From NCBI GenBank assembly GCA_036381175.1, contig DASVDI010000056.1, positions 1 through 31,159 on the forward strand: 31,159 bases of DNA, read 5' to 3'. Below, in pieces: positions 1 through 6,759 of the stretch (its first letter is position 1; the number at the start of each line of letters is the position of its first letter). Both the position numbers and the translations under genes were made by a program. The notes under the pieces are model-generated. The model was not told the DNA's origin and searched no databases. It saw only the letters and a program-made list of their open reading frames with translations. The DNA is from JAJUFS01 sp036381175. GTDB lineage: Bacteria > Pseudomonadota > Gammaproteobacteria > Natronospirales > JAJUFS01.

Positions 1-142
1 CGTAGGCGCGTGATTCGCCGCCGAACTTCTTGCCCTGAACCACCGTCAGCGCCGCCGTCAACGTCGTCTTCCCATGGTCAACGTGACCAATCGTGCCAAC
101 GTTTACATGCGGCTTCGTACGCTCAAATTTACCCTTGGCCAT
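1..142 (-). CDS. tuf: Elongation factor Tu, N-terminal part (cut by window edge)
   Basis: EF-Tu delivers aminoacyl-tRNA to the ribosome as a GTPase. The reverse strand from 142 reads MAKGKFERTKPHVNVGTIGH and continues into VDHGKTTLTAAL, the universal EF-Tu amino end with the GHVDHGKT P-loop. About 47 codons are visible; the rest lies outside the window. A GGGAGA ribosome-binding site (148-153) precedes the ATG. It follows tRNA-Thr(GGT) by 52 bases on the same strand, the arrangement of the tufB copy in E. coli, so it is probably cotranscribed with the tRNAs. Identification is certain; which tuf copy it is follows from context only. Confidence 0.97.
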   Translation of the reverse strand, partial: MAKGKFERTKPHVNVGTIGHVDHGKTTLTAALTVVQGKKFGGESRAY

Positions 143-194
143 CGGTGTCTCCCGAGTTACTTCTTGATGACTGAATTCATTGACTATTCAAAAC

Positions 195-269
<75 letters not shown>

Positions 270-294
270 TTACATCCGGGCCTGCCCTGCAAAC

Positions 295-368
<74 letters not shown>

Positions 369-431
369 CTTGCATATCCCGGTCCCGTCCGGGCATCACC
401 CCGTTTACTGGCGGGATCACCCATAAATAAA

Positions 432-456
432 GGAATACTGAAATCCTCAGCATTCC
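432..456 (-). other. Hairpin in the spacer between tRNA-Tyr and tRNA-Gly
   Basis: Bases 432-441 and 447-456 pair as a 10-bp stem with one mismatch and a 5-base loop. In the direction of tRNA transcription it is followed by a broken T-rich run (complement of 421-431). It could be a processing signal or a leaky terminator that reduces transcription of the downstream tRNAs and tuf. The stem is only moderately stable, so this is tentative. Confidence 0.3.
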
Positions 457-500
457 CTTTTCGCGACATCGGTCCGCGCGACATCACGACCGATCAATTC

Positions 501-585
501 TGGTGGAGGGGGTAGGATTCGAACCTACGTAGGCATAGCCAGCAGATTTACAGTCTGCCCTCGTTGACCGCTTGAGTACCCCTCC
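501..585 (-). tRNA. tyrU: tRNA-Tyr (anticodon GTA)
   Basis: An 85-nt class II tRNA: acceptor GGAGGGG pairs with the CCCCTCC end, the anticodon loop is CTGTAAA (GTA), there is a long variable arm typical of tRNA-Tyr, the T loop is TTCGAAT and CCA is encoded. It sits upstream of tRNA-Gly in the Thr-Tyr-Gly-Thr-tuf order. Confidence 0.97.
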
Positions 586-602
586 GCGGACGTAAGCCGC
601 GA

Positions 603-632
603 ATTTTCACGGATTTTCCGGGTAGCTGTCAA
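603..632 (-). promoter_or_regulatory. Candidate sigma-70 promoter for tRNA-Tyr/Gly/Thr-tuf
   Basis: On the minus strand a perfect TTGACA (627-632) is followed after 18 bases by GAAAAT (603-608). A GC-rich stretch follows up to the predicted start near 596, as in stringently controlled stable-RNA promoters. The tRNA-Tyr 5' end is at 585. The -10 is imperfect (4 of 6). Confidence 0.55.
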
Positions 633-672
633 GGAAATACGCGCTTCCGGACCGAGATTTCGCGGGCCGCGT

Positions 673-701
673 AGTGTAGAGAGGTTTCGCGCCGGAAACA
701 A
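673..701 (-). promoter_or_regulatory. Second candidate promoter upstream of tRNA-Tyr
   Basis: On the minus strand TTGTTT (696-701), a 17-base spacer and TACACT (673-678), followed by a GC-rich discriminator. With the promoter at 603-632 it would form a tandem pair in the 168-base spacer between tRNA-Thr(TGT) and tRNA-Tyr. The -35 matches consensus in only three positions. Confidence 0.3.
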
Positions 702-753
702 TGCGCGGATGGCATTGCTTTGACCCGCCACGGAATTTTCTGAACGGGAAACC

Positions 754-829
754 TGGAGCTGGTGACAGGAGTCGAACCTGCGACCTACTGATTACAAATC
801 AGCCGCTCTACCAACTGAGCTACACCAGC
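754..829 (-). tRNA. thrU: tRNA-Thr (anticodon TGT)
   Basis: A 76-nt cloverleaf: acceptor GCTGGTG pairs with CACCAGC, the anticodon loop is TTTGTAA (TGT), the T loop is TTCGACT and CCA is encoded. It starts 35 bases after the SPOR gene on the same strand, so it can be read from the birA-coaX operon or from a promoter inside that gene. It matches thrU by position. Confidence 0.96.
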
Positions 830-864
830 CTGAACCATGGACCTGAAAAAGCAGGTTGCGGATT

Positions 865-1629
865 CTAGGCCGCGTCCGGCTCAACCGCAATGTCGGCACA
901 GGGAATCGTGTGCTTTTCCGGCAAAGTGACGCCGGCGCCCATGACGCCCAGCGCTTCGGGCTCCAGGGTTTCACCCGGCGCCTGGACGAAATCGACCCAA
1001 TAGACGGTTGCGTCGCGGAAACGCTCGGCTACGCGCGGCGCGAAACCGAGCCGGCCGATCTCCGCCGCGCGCTGGTCGGCGCGTTCCGGCGTACTGAAAA
1101 GCCCGAGTGAAATCGCGTTCTGCTGTTCCGATCCGCTGACCGATCCATTCACGATGAACAGATCGTTCACGCCCTTCGCGCGCAATTCGTCCCGCACTGT
1201 TTCTGCGGCATCGCGGGACGGAAATGGCGGCAGGTAAACCCAGAACCCCGAGCGGATCTGGCCGCCCGATTCACGCATGGACGACGGGAATCCCAGCTCG
1301 TCGAGGCGCACGAGCGCGATCTGGGCGACATCGCGCTCCTCGAACGGACCGAGCGTCGCGCAGGCCAAGGACGTTATCAGGGGCGCTGAAGGAACACTTT
1401 CTTCTGCCAATTCTTGCGCCGGATCATCCTGGACGGGCGGCGGCTCGGCGACATTCGGCGCAGCGGCGAGCGCATCAGAACGGCTTTCGCCAACCAGCGC
1501 GAGACGCGGCGACGCATCTTCAACCGGATGTCCTGACGCGAAAGGATCGGAAGCTTCCTCGCCATACCAGTGCTGCCACGCGAAAAACCCGAGGTTCGCA
1601 AGCAGCAGCAACATCAAGAGCGCTTTCAC
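865..1629 (-). CDS. SPOR domain-containing membrane protein
   Basis: A 254-residue protein of a type often found after coaX in gammaproteobacteria. Residues about 2-20 (KALLMLLLLANLGFFAWQHW) form one membrane segment or uncleaved signal anchor, followed by an acidic, proline-rich low-complexity linker. Residues about 105-230 hold the SPOR-like region, including NAISLGLFSTPERADQRA and a later VYWVDF strand. SPOR domains bind denuded peptidoglycan glycan strands, often at the division septum; that role here is inferred. The GTG start at 1629 overlaps the coaX stop by four bases (GTGA) and has GAGGAG just upstream. An in-frame start farther upstream, inside coaX, is unlikely because it would place residues ahead of the membrane anchor. 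Confidence 0.85.
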   Translation of the reverse strand: MKALLMLLLLANLGFFAWQHWYGEEASDPFASGHPVEDASPRLALVGESRSDALAAAPNVAEPPPVQDDPAQELAEESVPSAPLITSLACATLGPFEERDVAQIALVRLDELGFPSSMRESGGQIRSGFWVYLPPFPSRDAAETVRDELRAKGVNDLFIVNGSVSGSEQQNAISLGLFSTPERADQRAAEIGRLGFAPRVAERFRDATVYWVDFVQAPGETLEPEALGVMGAGVTLPEKHTIPCADIAVEPDAA

Positions 1630-2360
1630 GTCTTCTCCTCGACCATGGCACGCATGCCTTCCATGACCAGTCGCGGTCGCCATTCGAAATCAGGATCGAG
1701 CAGCGGGCGCAGACGCTCGGCATCGCCACCCGTGAGCAACACGCGGGTTCCGGCACCGAGATGCGTGCGCAATTCCGCCGCGACATGCTGCATGAACGCG
1801 ATCGCGGCATAAAAGCTCCCGCCGCTGACCGCCGAGCGCGTATCGCGCGCCAGAAGGCCGACATCGCCGATGTCACCTTCGTCGGGGATGCCGGCCGTGC
1901 TGCCGTAAAGCGCGCGGCACATCAGACGCATGCCAGGCACGATCAGGCCGCCGAGATGCTCGCCATTCGCCGTGACGGCATCGACCGTAATGGCCGTTCC
2001 GCAATCAAAAACAATGGCCGGTCCGCCGGTATCGAGGAAGGCCGCAACCACTGCGAGCCAGCGATCCACGCCGAGACGCCGAGGCTCCGCGTACGCGCAA
2101 CGCACGCCACGGGTTTCCGCCGCGGTTTTCAGGCGAACCGGCGTAACGCCAAACGCCGCCTTGCACGCATCCGCGACACGAATCACCGAGTCTTCCGCGC
2201 TGACGCTCGCGATCCAGATGCCGTCGGGGCGCGGAATCGAGGCGATCCAGTCCGTCAGCGCATCGCTGTCAGTGGCAATACTGCCTTCCGCCGTCCAGTC
2301 GGCACCGTCCCAGGCGCCCCATTTCAGGCGGCTGTTGCCGATGTCGATAAAAAGCTTCAT
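1626..2360 (-). CDS. coaX: Type III pantothenate kinase
   Basis: Phosphorylates pantothenate, the first step of coenzyme A synthesis in the cytoplasm. The 244-residue product has the ASKHA-fold signatures of CoaX: DIGNS at 6-10, a DCGTAITVDAV phosphate-binding motif mid-protein, and LTGGDA near the end. Type III enzymes need a monovalent cation and are not inhibited by CoA (family knowledge). ATG at 2360 overlaps the birA stop (ATGA), and its own stop overlaps the SPOR start, so the three are translationally coupled. E. coli has the unrelated coaA at this position beside birA, so the same step is filled by a non-homologous enzyme. Confidence 0.96.
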   Translation of the reverse strand: MKLFIDIGNSRLKWGAWDGADWTAEGSIATDSDALTDWIASIPRPDGIWIASVSAEDSVIRVADACKAAFGVTPVRLKTAAETRGVRCAYAEPRRLGVDRWLAVVAAFLDTGGPAIVFDCGTAITVDAVTANGEHLGGLIVPGMRLMCRALYGSTAGIPDEGDIGDVGLLARDTRSAVSGGSFYAAIAFMQHVAAELRTHLGAGTRVLLTGGDAERLRPLLDPDFEWRPRLVMEGMRAMVEEKT

Positions 2361-3328
2361 GACGCCGCCCGCCGCAGGCTGGCATCGCCCGCCACCACGC
2401 GCCGCAGACCGTCAATGGTCTCAAGCTCGAGCGCGCCATCGGCTGCAACACCGCGCGCGCGGCCTCGCCACCGCTGCTTGCCTTCCGCGACTTCCACCTC
2501 GCAGCCTGCGAGCAGGTCAGCGGCCTGCCATTCCGCCCGGAATCCCGCGAAACCGCCGCGCTCGAAGGCCGCGAATGCGGTCACCCAGTGATTCAGAAGG
2601 CTTGTGGCAAGTGCATTGCGAGACGGTGTTTCACCCGCGAGACGGGAAAGATCGGTCCACACCTGGTCAATTCCCGCCGCATCCGCGGGCATTGCGACAT
2701 TGATGCCGATGCCGGCGATCACGCGGCAGGGACCGGGCGGTTCGCCGCGCATCTCGAGCAGGATGCCGCCGAGTTTCGCGCCGTTCGCATAAAGATCATT
2801 CGGCCATTTGAGTTGCACGCCGTTGCAACGGATATCCGCCAGCGCGCGCCTCGCGGCCACGCCAGCCGCGAGACCGAGCGCCGGGAAATCCGGCGGCAGG
2901 CTGGCGAATGGCCAGCTCAGGGAAAGATAGAGATTAGCGCCAAAAGGTGAGACCCAGTCACGGCCGCGACGACCGCGCCCCGCCTGCTGGTGCTCGGCAA
3001 TACAAGCCATGACCGCGCCGTGATCCTGCTCCATGAGAAAGGTGTTGGTCGAATTCACGCTATCGAGCAAGTAAAGCTCGACCAGGCGGTCGTGCACGTC
3101 CGCTTCAAGGCCGGCAAGAATGCGCTCGCGATCCAGCAATTCCAGCGGCCGCGCAAGACAATAACCGCGCCCCGGCACGCGAAAGACATCCAGCCCGAGC
3201 GCACCCAGCGCGGCGATCTGCTTCCAGACCGCGGCGCGCGACACGCCAAGCGCGGCGCCCAGCGCATCGCCGGAATGAAAATGCCCATCGGCCAGCAGGC
3301 CGAGCAGGCGCTGGCGTGTCGCCTGCAC
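2357..3328 (-). CDS. birA: Biotin operon repressor / biotin--protein ligase
   Basis: Activates biotin as biotinyl-AMP, transfers it to the carboxylase carrier protein (BCCP), and as the biotinyl-AMP-bound dimer represses biotin genes. The product is 323 residues (E. coli 321). Residues 1-60 form a winged helix-turn-helix (GDALGAALGVSRAAVWKQI, then VPGRGYCL), so it is the bifunctional repressor type. The ligase core shows GRGRRGR at 117-123, KWPNDLY at 174-180 and KLGGIL at 185-190, with an SH3-like C-terminal domain. I chose GTG 3328, just after the plsY stop, because it matches the family length; earlier in-frame starts lie inside plsY. The stop overlaps coaX. Confidence 0.95.
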   Translation of the reverse strand: MQATRQRLLGLLADGHFHSGDALGAALGVSRAAVWKQIAALGALGLDVFRVPGRGYCLARPLELLDRERILAGLEADVHDRLVELYLLDSVNSTNTFLMEQDHGAVMACIAEHQQAGRGRRGRDWVSPFGANLYLSLSWPFASLPPDFPALGLAAGVAARRALADIRCNGVQLKWPNDLYANGAKLGGILLEMRGEPPGPCRVIAGIGINVAMPADAAGIDQVWTDLSRLAGETPSRNALATSLLNHWVTAFAAFERGGFAGFRAEWQAADLLAGCEVEVAEGKQRWRGRARGVAADGALELETIDGLRRVVAGDASLRRAAS

Positions 3329-3332
3329 GCGC

Positions 3333-3977
3333 TCAGTCTCCCAGCACGCGCTTGAACAGCATGGCTTTCTCGAAACGGTATTCCGTGCCGTCGCGCAACC
3401 GGGCGACGTTGGTCCGGTGCGTAAAAACAATGAACAGCGCCATCACGAGCCCGAACCAGAACAAGGGCGCGAAACCCGTTATCAGCAGGCTGTAAATCGC
3501 AACTGCCGCCGCCGCGATCATGGTCGCAAGGCCCACGTAACCGGTGAGAACCAGCACGATCATCCAGACCAGCAGCGCCATCACCAGCACCGGCCAGGCC
3601 AGCACGCCGAGCACGCCGAGGTACGTGGCCATGCCCTTGCCGCCGCGAAAGCGGAACCAGATCGGCCAGACATGCCCGATCACCGCCGCAGCGCCGCAGG
3701 CAACCGCGATCCAGGCGGGATGAAACAGCGCCTCCGGAACCCACGGCAATGGCAGGCGCGCCACGACCAGGGCCGCGAGCACGCCCTTGCCGACGTCGAT
3801 CAGCATCACGGGAAGCGCGAATTTCCAGCCGCGCGTGCGCAACGCGTTGGTGCCGCCGGCGTTGCCGCTGCCTTCGCTTCGAATGTCCACGCCGCCGAAC
3901 AATCGGCCCACGACCAGGCTGCCGATAATCGAGCCAAGGAGATAGGCAATGACTGCCTTGATGACCAGTTCCAGCAT
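3333..3977 (-). CDS. plsY: Glycerol-3-phosphate acyltransferase PlsY
   Basis: Transfers the acyl group from acyl-phosphate to sn-glycerol 3-phosphate to make lysophosphatidic acid, with PlsX as partner, in the inner membrane. The 214-residue product has about five hydrophobic segments and the PlsY loops: SEGSGNAGGTNALR (residues about 34-48), FRGGKGMATYLG mid-protein, and a conserved HRTNVARLRDGTE near the end. In most relatives the first loop reads GSGNIGATN or similar; here it is GSGNAGGTN. ATG 3977 has GAGGA four bases upstream; longer in-frame starts would add a non-membrane N-terminus of unrelated composition. It is the first gene of the plsY-birA-coaX-SPOR unit, four bases before birA. 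Confidence 0.95.
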   Translation of the reverse strand: MLELVIKAVIAYLLGSIIGSLVVGRLFGGVDIRSEGSGNAGGTNALRTRGWKFALPVMLIDVGKGVLAALVVARLPLPWVPEALFHPAWIAVACGAAAVIGHVWPIWFRFRGGKGMATYLGVLGVLAWPVLVMALLVWMIVLVLTGYVGLATMIAAAAVAIYSLLITGFAPLFWFGLVMALFIVFTHRTNVARLRDGTEYRFEKAMLFKRVLGD

Positions 3978-4052
3978 GTTGTCCTCGTTGGATTCGGGCG
4001 GTTGTTTCTGAAGTTCCAGGGGAAATTTCAGGGAATTCCACGACTGCGCGCG

Positions 4053-4061
4053 ATTGTAGCA
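4053..4061 (-). promoter_or_regulatory. Extended -10 promoter candidate for plsY-birA-coaX
   Basis: The minus strand reads TGCTACAAT, an extended -10 (TGN plus TACAAT, 5 of 6), about 76 bases upstream of the plsY start. No good -35 lies upstream, which is usual for extended -10 promoters. Transcription would start near 4046. Confidence 0.45.
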
Positions 4062-4168
4062 CCGCGGCCTGGGGCTCCCGCGCAGCCGGATACACCTTTG
4101 CACTGAGTCCCAAAAATTGTTAAGGTTACGAAATATTTGAACACAAACTATTTGCTTCCAAAATTTCA

Positions 4169-4765
4169 ATGAGCCAGAACCTCGCCCAGCTCCCGCCGGA
4201 TGATGACACCAGCTACGACGACCGGATTCTCGGGTCGTTGCGGCGCATCATCCGCGCCGTCGATCTTTACAGCCGCTATCTCGCGTTGCGTTACAGCCTG
4301 ACCGGCCCGCAACTGGTCTGCGTACGTCACTTGCTGCGCTTTGGCCCGACCGCGCCGGGCACGCTGGCGCGCCGCATTTCGCTCTCGCCCGCCACCGTCA
4401 CCGGCATTGTCGACCGGCTTGAAAAGCGCGGCCTGGTGACGCGTGCACGCAGCGTCGACGACAAGCGCAAGGTCGAAATCGCCTTGACGGACGAAGGCCG
4501 GAACCTGGTCGGACAAATGCCGCCGCCTTTGCATGAAACTTTCTCGCGCCGGCTGGGGGAACTCCCCGTCGAGCAGCAGGAAGAAATCGACCGCGTGCTG
4601 GCAAAAATTGTCGAAATGATGGAAGCCCAGGAGTTTGGCAACGCCGCACTTTATTCCGGCGATTCACCGCTGCCGGCGACCACGCTGTCGCCGTTTCTGA
4701 GTGGCGATATCAACACTGGTGAACCGCTCGAGAAGCCCCCATCTGAAAAAGGCCAAGCGGAATGA
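4169..4765 (+). CDS. ectR: MarR-family regulator of the ectoine operon (EctR-like)
   Basis: A 198-residue winged helix-turn-helix protein. The DNA-binding core runs from about residue 45 to 115: LTGPQLVCVRHLL, then a recognition helix with LSPATVTGIVDRLEKRGLV and the wing RARSVDDKRKVEIALTDEG. In halophilic methanotrophs EctR is a MarR protein encoded just upstream of, and repressing, the ect operon; this gene has the same position and orientation. About 40 residues at the C-terminus after the dimerisation helix are low-complexity and possibly disordered. No Shine-Dalgarno sequence precedes ATG 4169, so translation may be weak or the start may differ. The upstream AT-rich stretch 4111-4168, with a perfect AAATATTT palindrome at 4131-4138, could be an operator shared with plsY. 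Confidence 0.8.
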   Translation: MSQNLAQLPPDDDTSYDDRILGSLRRIIRAVDLYSRYLALRYSLTGPQLVCVRHLLRFGPTAPGTLARRISLSPATVTGIVDRLEKRGLVTRARSVDDKRKVEIALTDEGRNLVGQMPPPLHETFSRRLGELPVEQQEEIDRVLAKIVEMMEAQEFGNAALYSGDSPLPATTLSPFLSGDINTGEPLEKPPSEKGQAE

Positions 4766-4907
4766 ACGCCGGGATCGGCAAGCTGATGCCGCGTCGCAAT
4801 CCTGTCCTCGCTGCTGTCGATCCTTCCCTGCCGCCGCCCGGCCACTGAATCCGCAGGCCTTGCCGCCGCTCGCGTCCATGCGGGTACGGCATGGCTTTCG
4901 CTGAAAT

Positions 4908-4948
4908 CACGAATGAAATCTTGAACACGAATCGAATCCGGAAATAAA
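4908..4948 (+). promoter_or_regulatory. Candidate ect operon promoter with two direct repeats
   Basis: In the 207-base gap between ectR and the aspartokinase gene, TTGAAC (4921-4926) and AATAAA (4943-4948) are spaced by 16 bases. CACGAAT occurs twice, at 4908-4914 and 4926-4932, 18 bases apart, the second copy just after the -35. These could be a regulator site. An AGGAG ribosome-binding site follows at about 4958-4962. The rest of the gap (4766-4907) shows nothing I recognise. Confidence 0.35.
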
Positions 4949-4972
4949 CGAGAACCCAGGAGTAATACCACG

Positions 4973-6181
4973 ATGAACATCATCGTCCAGAAATACGGGG
5001 GCAGTTCGGTCGCATCCGAAGAGCGGCTGCGACTGGTTGCACGCAAAGTTGTCGCCGCGCGCAAGGCAGGATACGACGTCGTCGTGGTCGTCTCGGCCAT
5101 GGGTGACACGACCAGCGAATTGCTCGATCTCGCGACCAACCTCGCCCCGCAACCGGCGCGCCGCGAACTCGACATGCTGCTGTCCGCGGGCGAGCGCATT
5201 TCGATGTCGCTGCTGTCGATGACGATCCAGCAGATGGGCGTGGGCTCGATTTCGCTCACCGGTCCGCAGGCCGGCATCAAGACCACGGACACGCATTTCA
5301 ACGCGCGCATTACCGATGTGCGCCCCGATCGCGTCCAACGCGAACTCGAACGCGGCAAGGTCGTTGTCGTCGCCGGCTACCAGGGCGTGAACGCAAAAGG
5401 CGAAGTCACCACGCTCGGCCGCGGTGGTTCAGACACCACCGCCGTCGCGGTCGCTGCTGCACTCGACGCGCAGCATTGCGAGATCTGCTCGGACGTCGAT
5501 GGCATTTACAGCGCCGATCCGCGCGTCGTTAAAACTGCACAGCGCCTGGATGAAATGAATCACGAAGAAATGCTGGAAATGGCGCGCCACGGTGCATCGG
5601 TGTTGAACGCGCGCTCGGTTGAATACGCCTGGAAGCGCAATCTCGACATGCGCGCGAAAAGCACCTTCGAGGAAGGCGACGGCACGCTGATCACGCGCGA
5701 CGCGAACAAGAAAGGCAATGCGGAAGTCACCGGCATCGCCGGACACAAGGAACTCATCCGCATCAATACCGCGAATGACGAGGAATCCTGCGAAACCGTT
5801 GCCGACATTCTCGGCGACGCGGATCCGTTCCTTTCCGTCGAATGCGGCAACGGCCGGCGCGACATGTACGTGCCGTCCGAAGACATTGCCGACATCAAGG
5901 CGCTGGGCAAGCAGCTTGACCGCGATGTCGAAGGCGCGGTGCACGTCGAAACCGGACTCGCTTCGGCATCGGCGGTCGGCCTGAATGTCGGCAGCTGCCG
6001 CGACACGCACAGCGAAATCGAAGAAGTCCTCAAGGACGCCGGTGTTGAAGTCCGTCACCTGTTCCGCGCGCACCATTCGCTCGCGGCAATCGTCGGCAAG
6101 CGCGATCGCGTCATGGCGATGGAAGCGTTGCACGGTCACTTTGTCGGCCCGGGCAAACCGGACAGGCAGGCAGTGGCATGA
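4973..6181 (+). CDS. ask: Aspartate kinase heading the ectoine operon
   Basis: Phosphorylates aspartate to 4-aspartyl phosphate, the entry step to aspartate semialdehyde and so to ectoine (also lysine, threonine and methionine). The 402-residue product has QKYGGSS at 6-12, SAGERIS near 71-77, GRGGSDTT at 149-156 and DVDGIYSADPR at 174-184. Residues about 255-395 should be two ACT domains but lack the usual GVPDTPG-type and ISTSEI-type ligand motifs. Overall it looks like the ordinary LysC type rather than the specialised Ask_Ect type, which as I recall begins with VEKIGGTSMS. Being first in an ect operon, with the ectA start overlapping its stop (ATGA), it is probably dedicated to ectoine. 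The altered ACT region suggests loss or change of Lys/Thr feedback (inference). Confidence 0.93.
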   Translation: MNIIVQKYGGSSVASEERLRLVARKVVAARKAGYDVVVVVSAMGDTTSELLDLATNLAPQPARRELDMLLSAGERISMSLLSMTIQQMGVGSISLTGPQAGIKTTDTHFNARITDVRPDRVQRELERGKVVVVAGYQGVNAKGEVTTLGRGGSDTTAVAVAAALDAQHCEICSDVDGIYSADPRVVKTAQRLDEMNHEEMLEMARHGASVLNARSVEYAWKRNLDMRAKSTFEEGDGTLITRDANKKGNAEVTGIAGHKELIRINTANDEESCETVADILGDADPFLSVECGNGRRDMYVPSEDIADIKALGKQLDRDVEGAVHVETGLASASAVGLNVGSCRDTHSEIEEVLKDAGVEVRHLFRAHHSLAAIVGKRDRVMAMEALHGHFVGPGKPDRQAVA

Positions 6182-6741
6182 GTGACGCAGAATACATCGA
6201 CAAACCGGAAGTCTTCTTCCGTTCGGCGGTAACGCATGACGGCTCGCGCATGTGGGCGTTCGTGAAGGAACACGGCGTGCTCGAATTGAACAGCGCGTAC
6301 TGCTACATGCTCATGGCCACGCATTTCGGCCAGCACTGCATCATCGCCGAAAGCGCGCCGCAGGCAGATACGAACGTCGAAAAGAACATGGCCGGTTTTG
6401 TTCTGTCCTACCGTCCGCCGAAAAGCTCCGAAGAACTGTTCGTCTGGCAGATCGGCGTGCACCCGAAAATGCGCGGTCGCGGCTTGGCAAAACACATGCT
6501 GCACCAGCTGCTGACGCTGCCGGCGAATCGTGGCGTGCAATACATCACCGCGACCGTCGCGAGCGGCAATGAACCGTCGCGCGCACTGTTCCGCGGTTTC
6601 GCGCGCGACTCCAACCTCGAATGCGAGGAAACCGAATTTTTCACGCCGGACATGTTTCCGAAAAATCTTGGCGGCCACGAAGCGGAAGACCTGTTCCGTA
6701 TCGGCCCCATGGATTCCGCCGGCGCAACCTCACACGTCTGA
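6178..6741 (+). CDS. ectA: L-2,4-diaminobutyrate N-gamma-acetyltransferase EctA
   Basis: Acetylates 2,4-diaminobutyrate with acetyl-CoA, giving N-gamma-acetyl-diaminobutyrate, the EctC substrate. The 187-residue product is a GNAT-fold enzyme: VWQIGVHPKMRGRGLAKHML (about residues 89-108) is the acetyl-CoA-binding strand and pyrophosphate loop, preceded by the EctA-typical LELNSAYCYMLM region and followed by TATVASGNEPSRALFRGFAR. Length is normal. ATG 6178 overlaps the aspartokinase stop. EctB follows after 18 bases. Confidence 0.96.
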   Translation: MSDAEYIDKPEVFFRSAVTHDGSRMWAFVKEHGVLELNSAYCYMLMATHFGQHCIIAESAPQADTNVEKNMAGFVLSYRPPKSSEELFVWQIGVHPKMRGRGLAKHMLHQLLTLPANRGVQYITATVASGNEPSRALFRGFARDSNLECEETEFFTPDMFPKNLGGHEAEDLFRIGPMDSAGATSHV

Positions 6742-6759
6742 AATGAAATGGTGAATGCA

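Noticed and set aside
1224..2591. A 455-codon open frame on the plus strand opposite the SPOR gene, coaX and birA
   Set aside because: Arg/Ala-rich antisense shadow across three overlapping, well-recognised genes.
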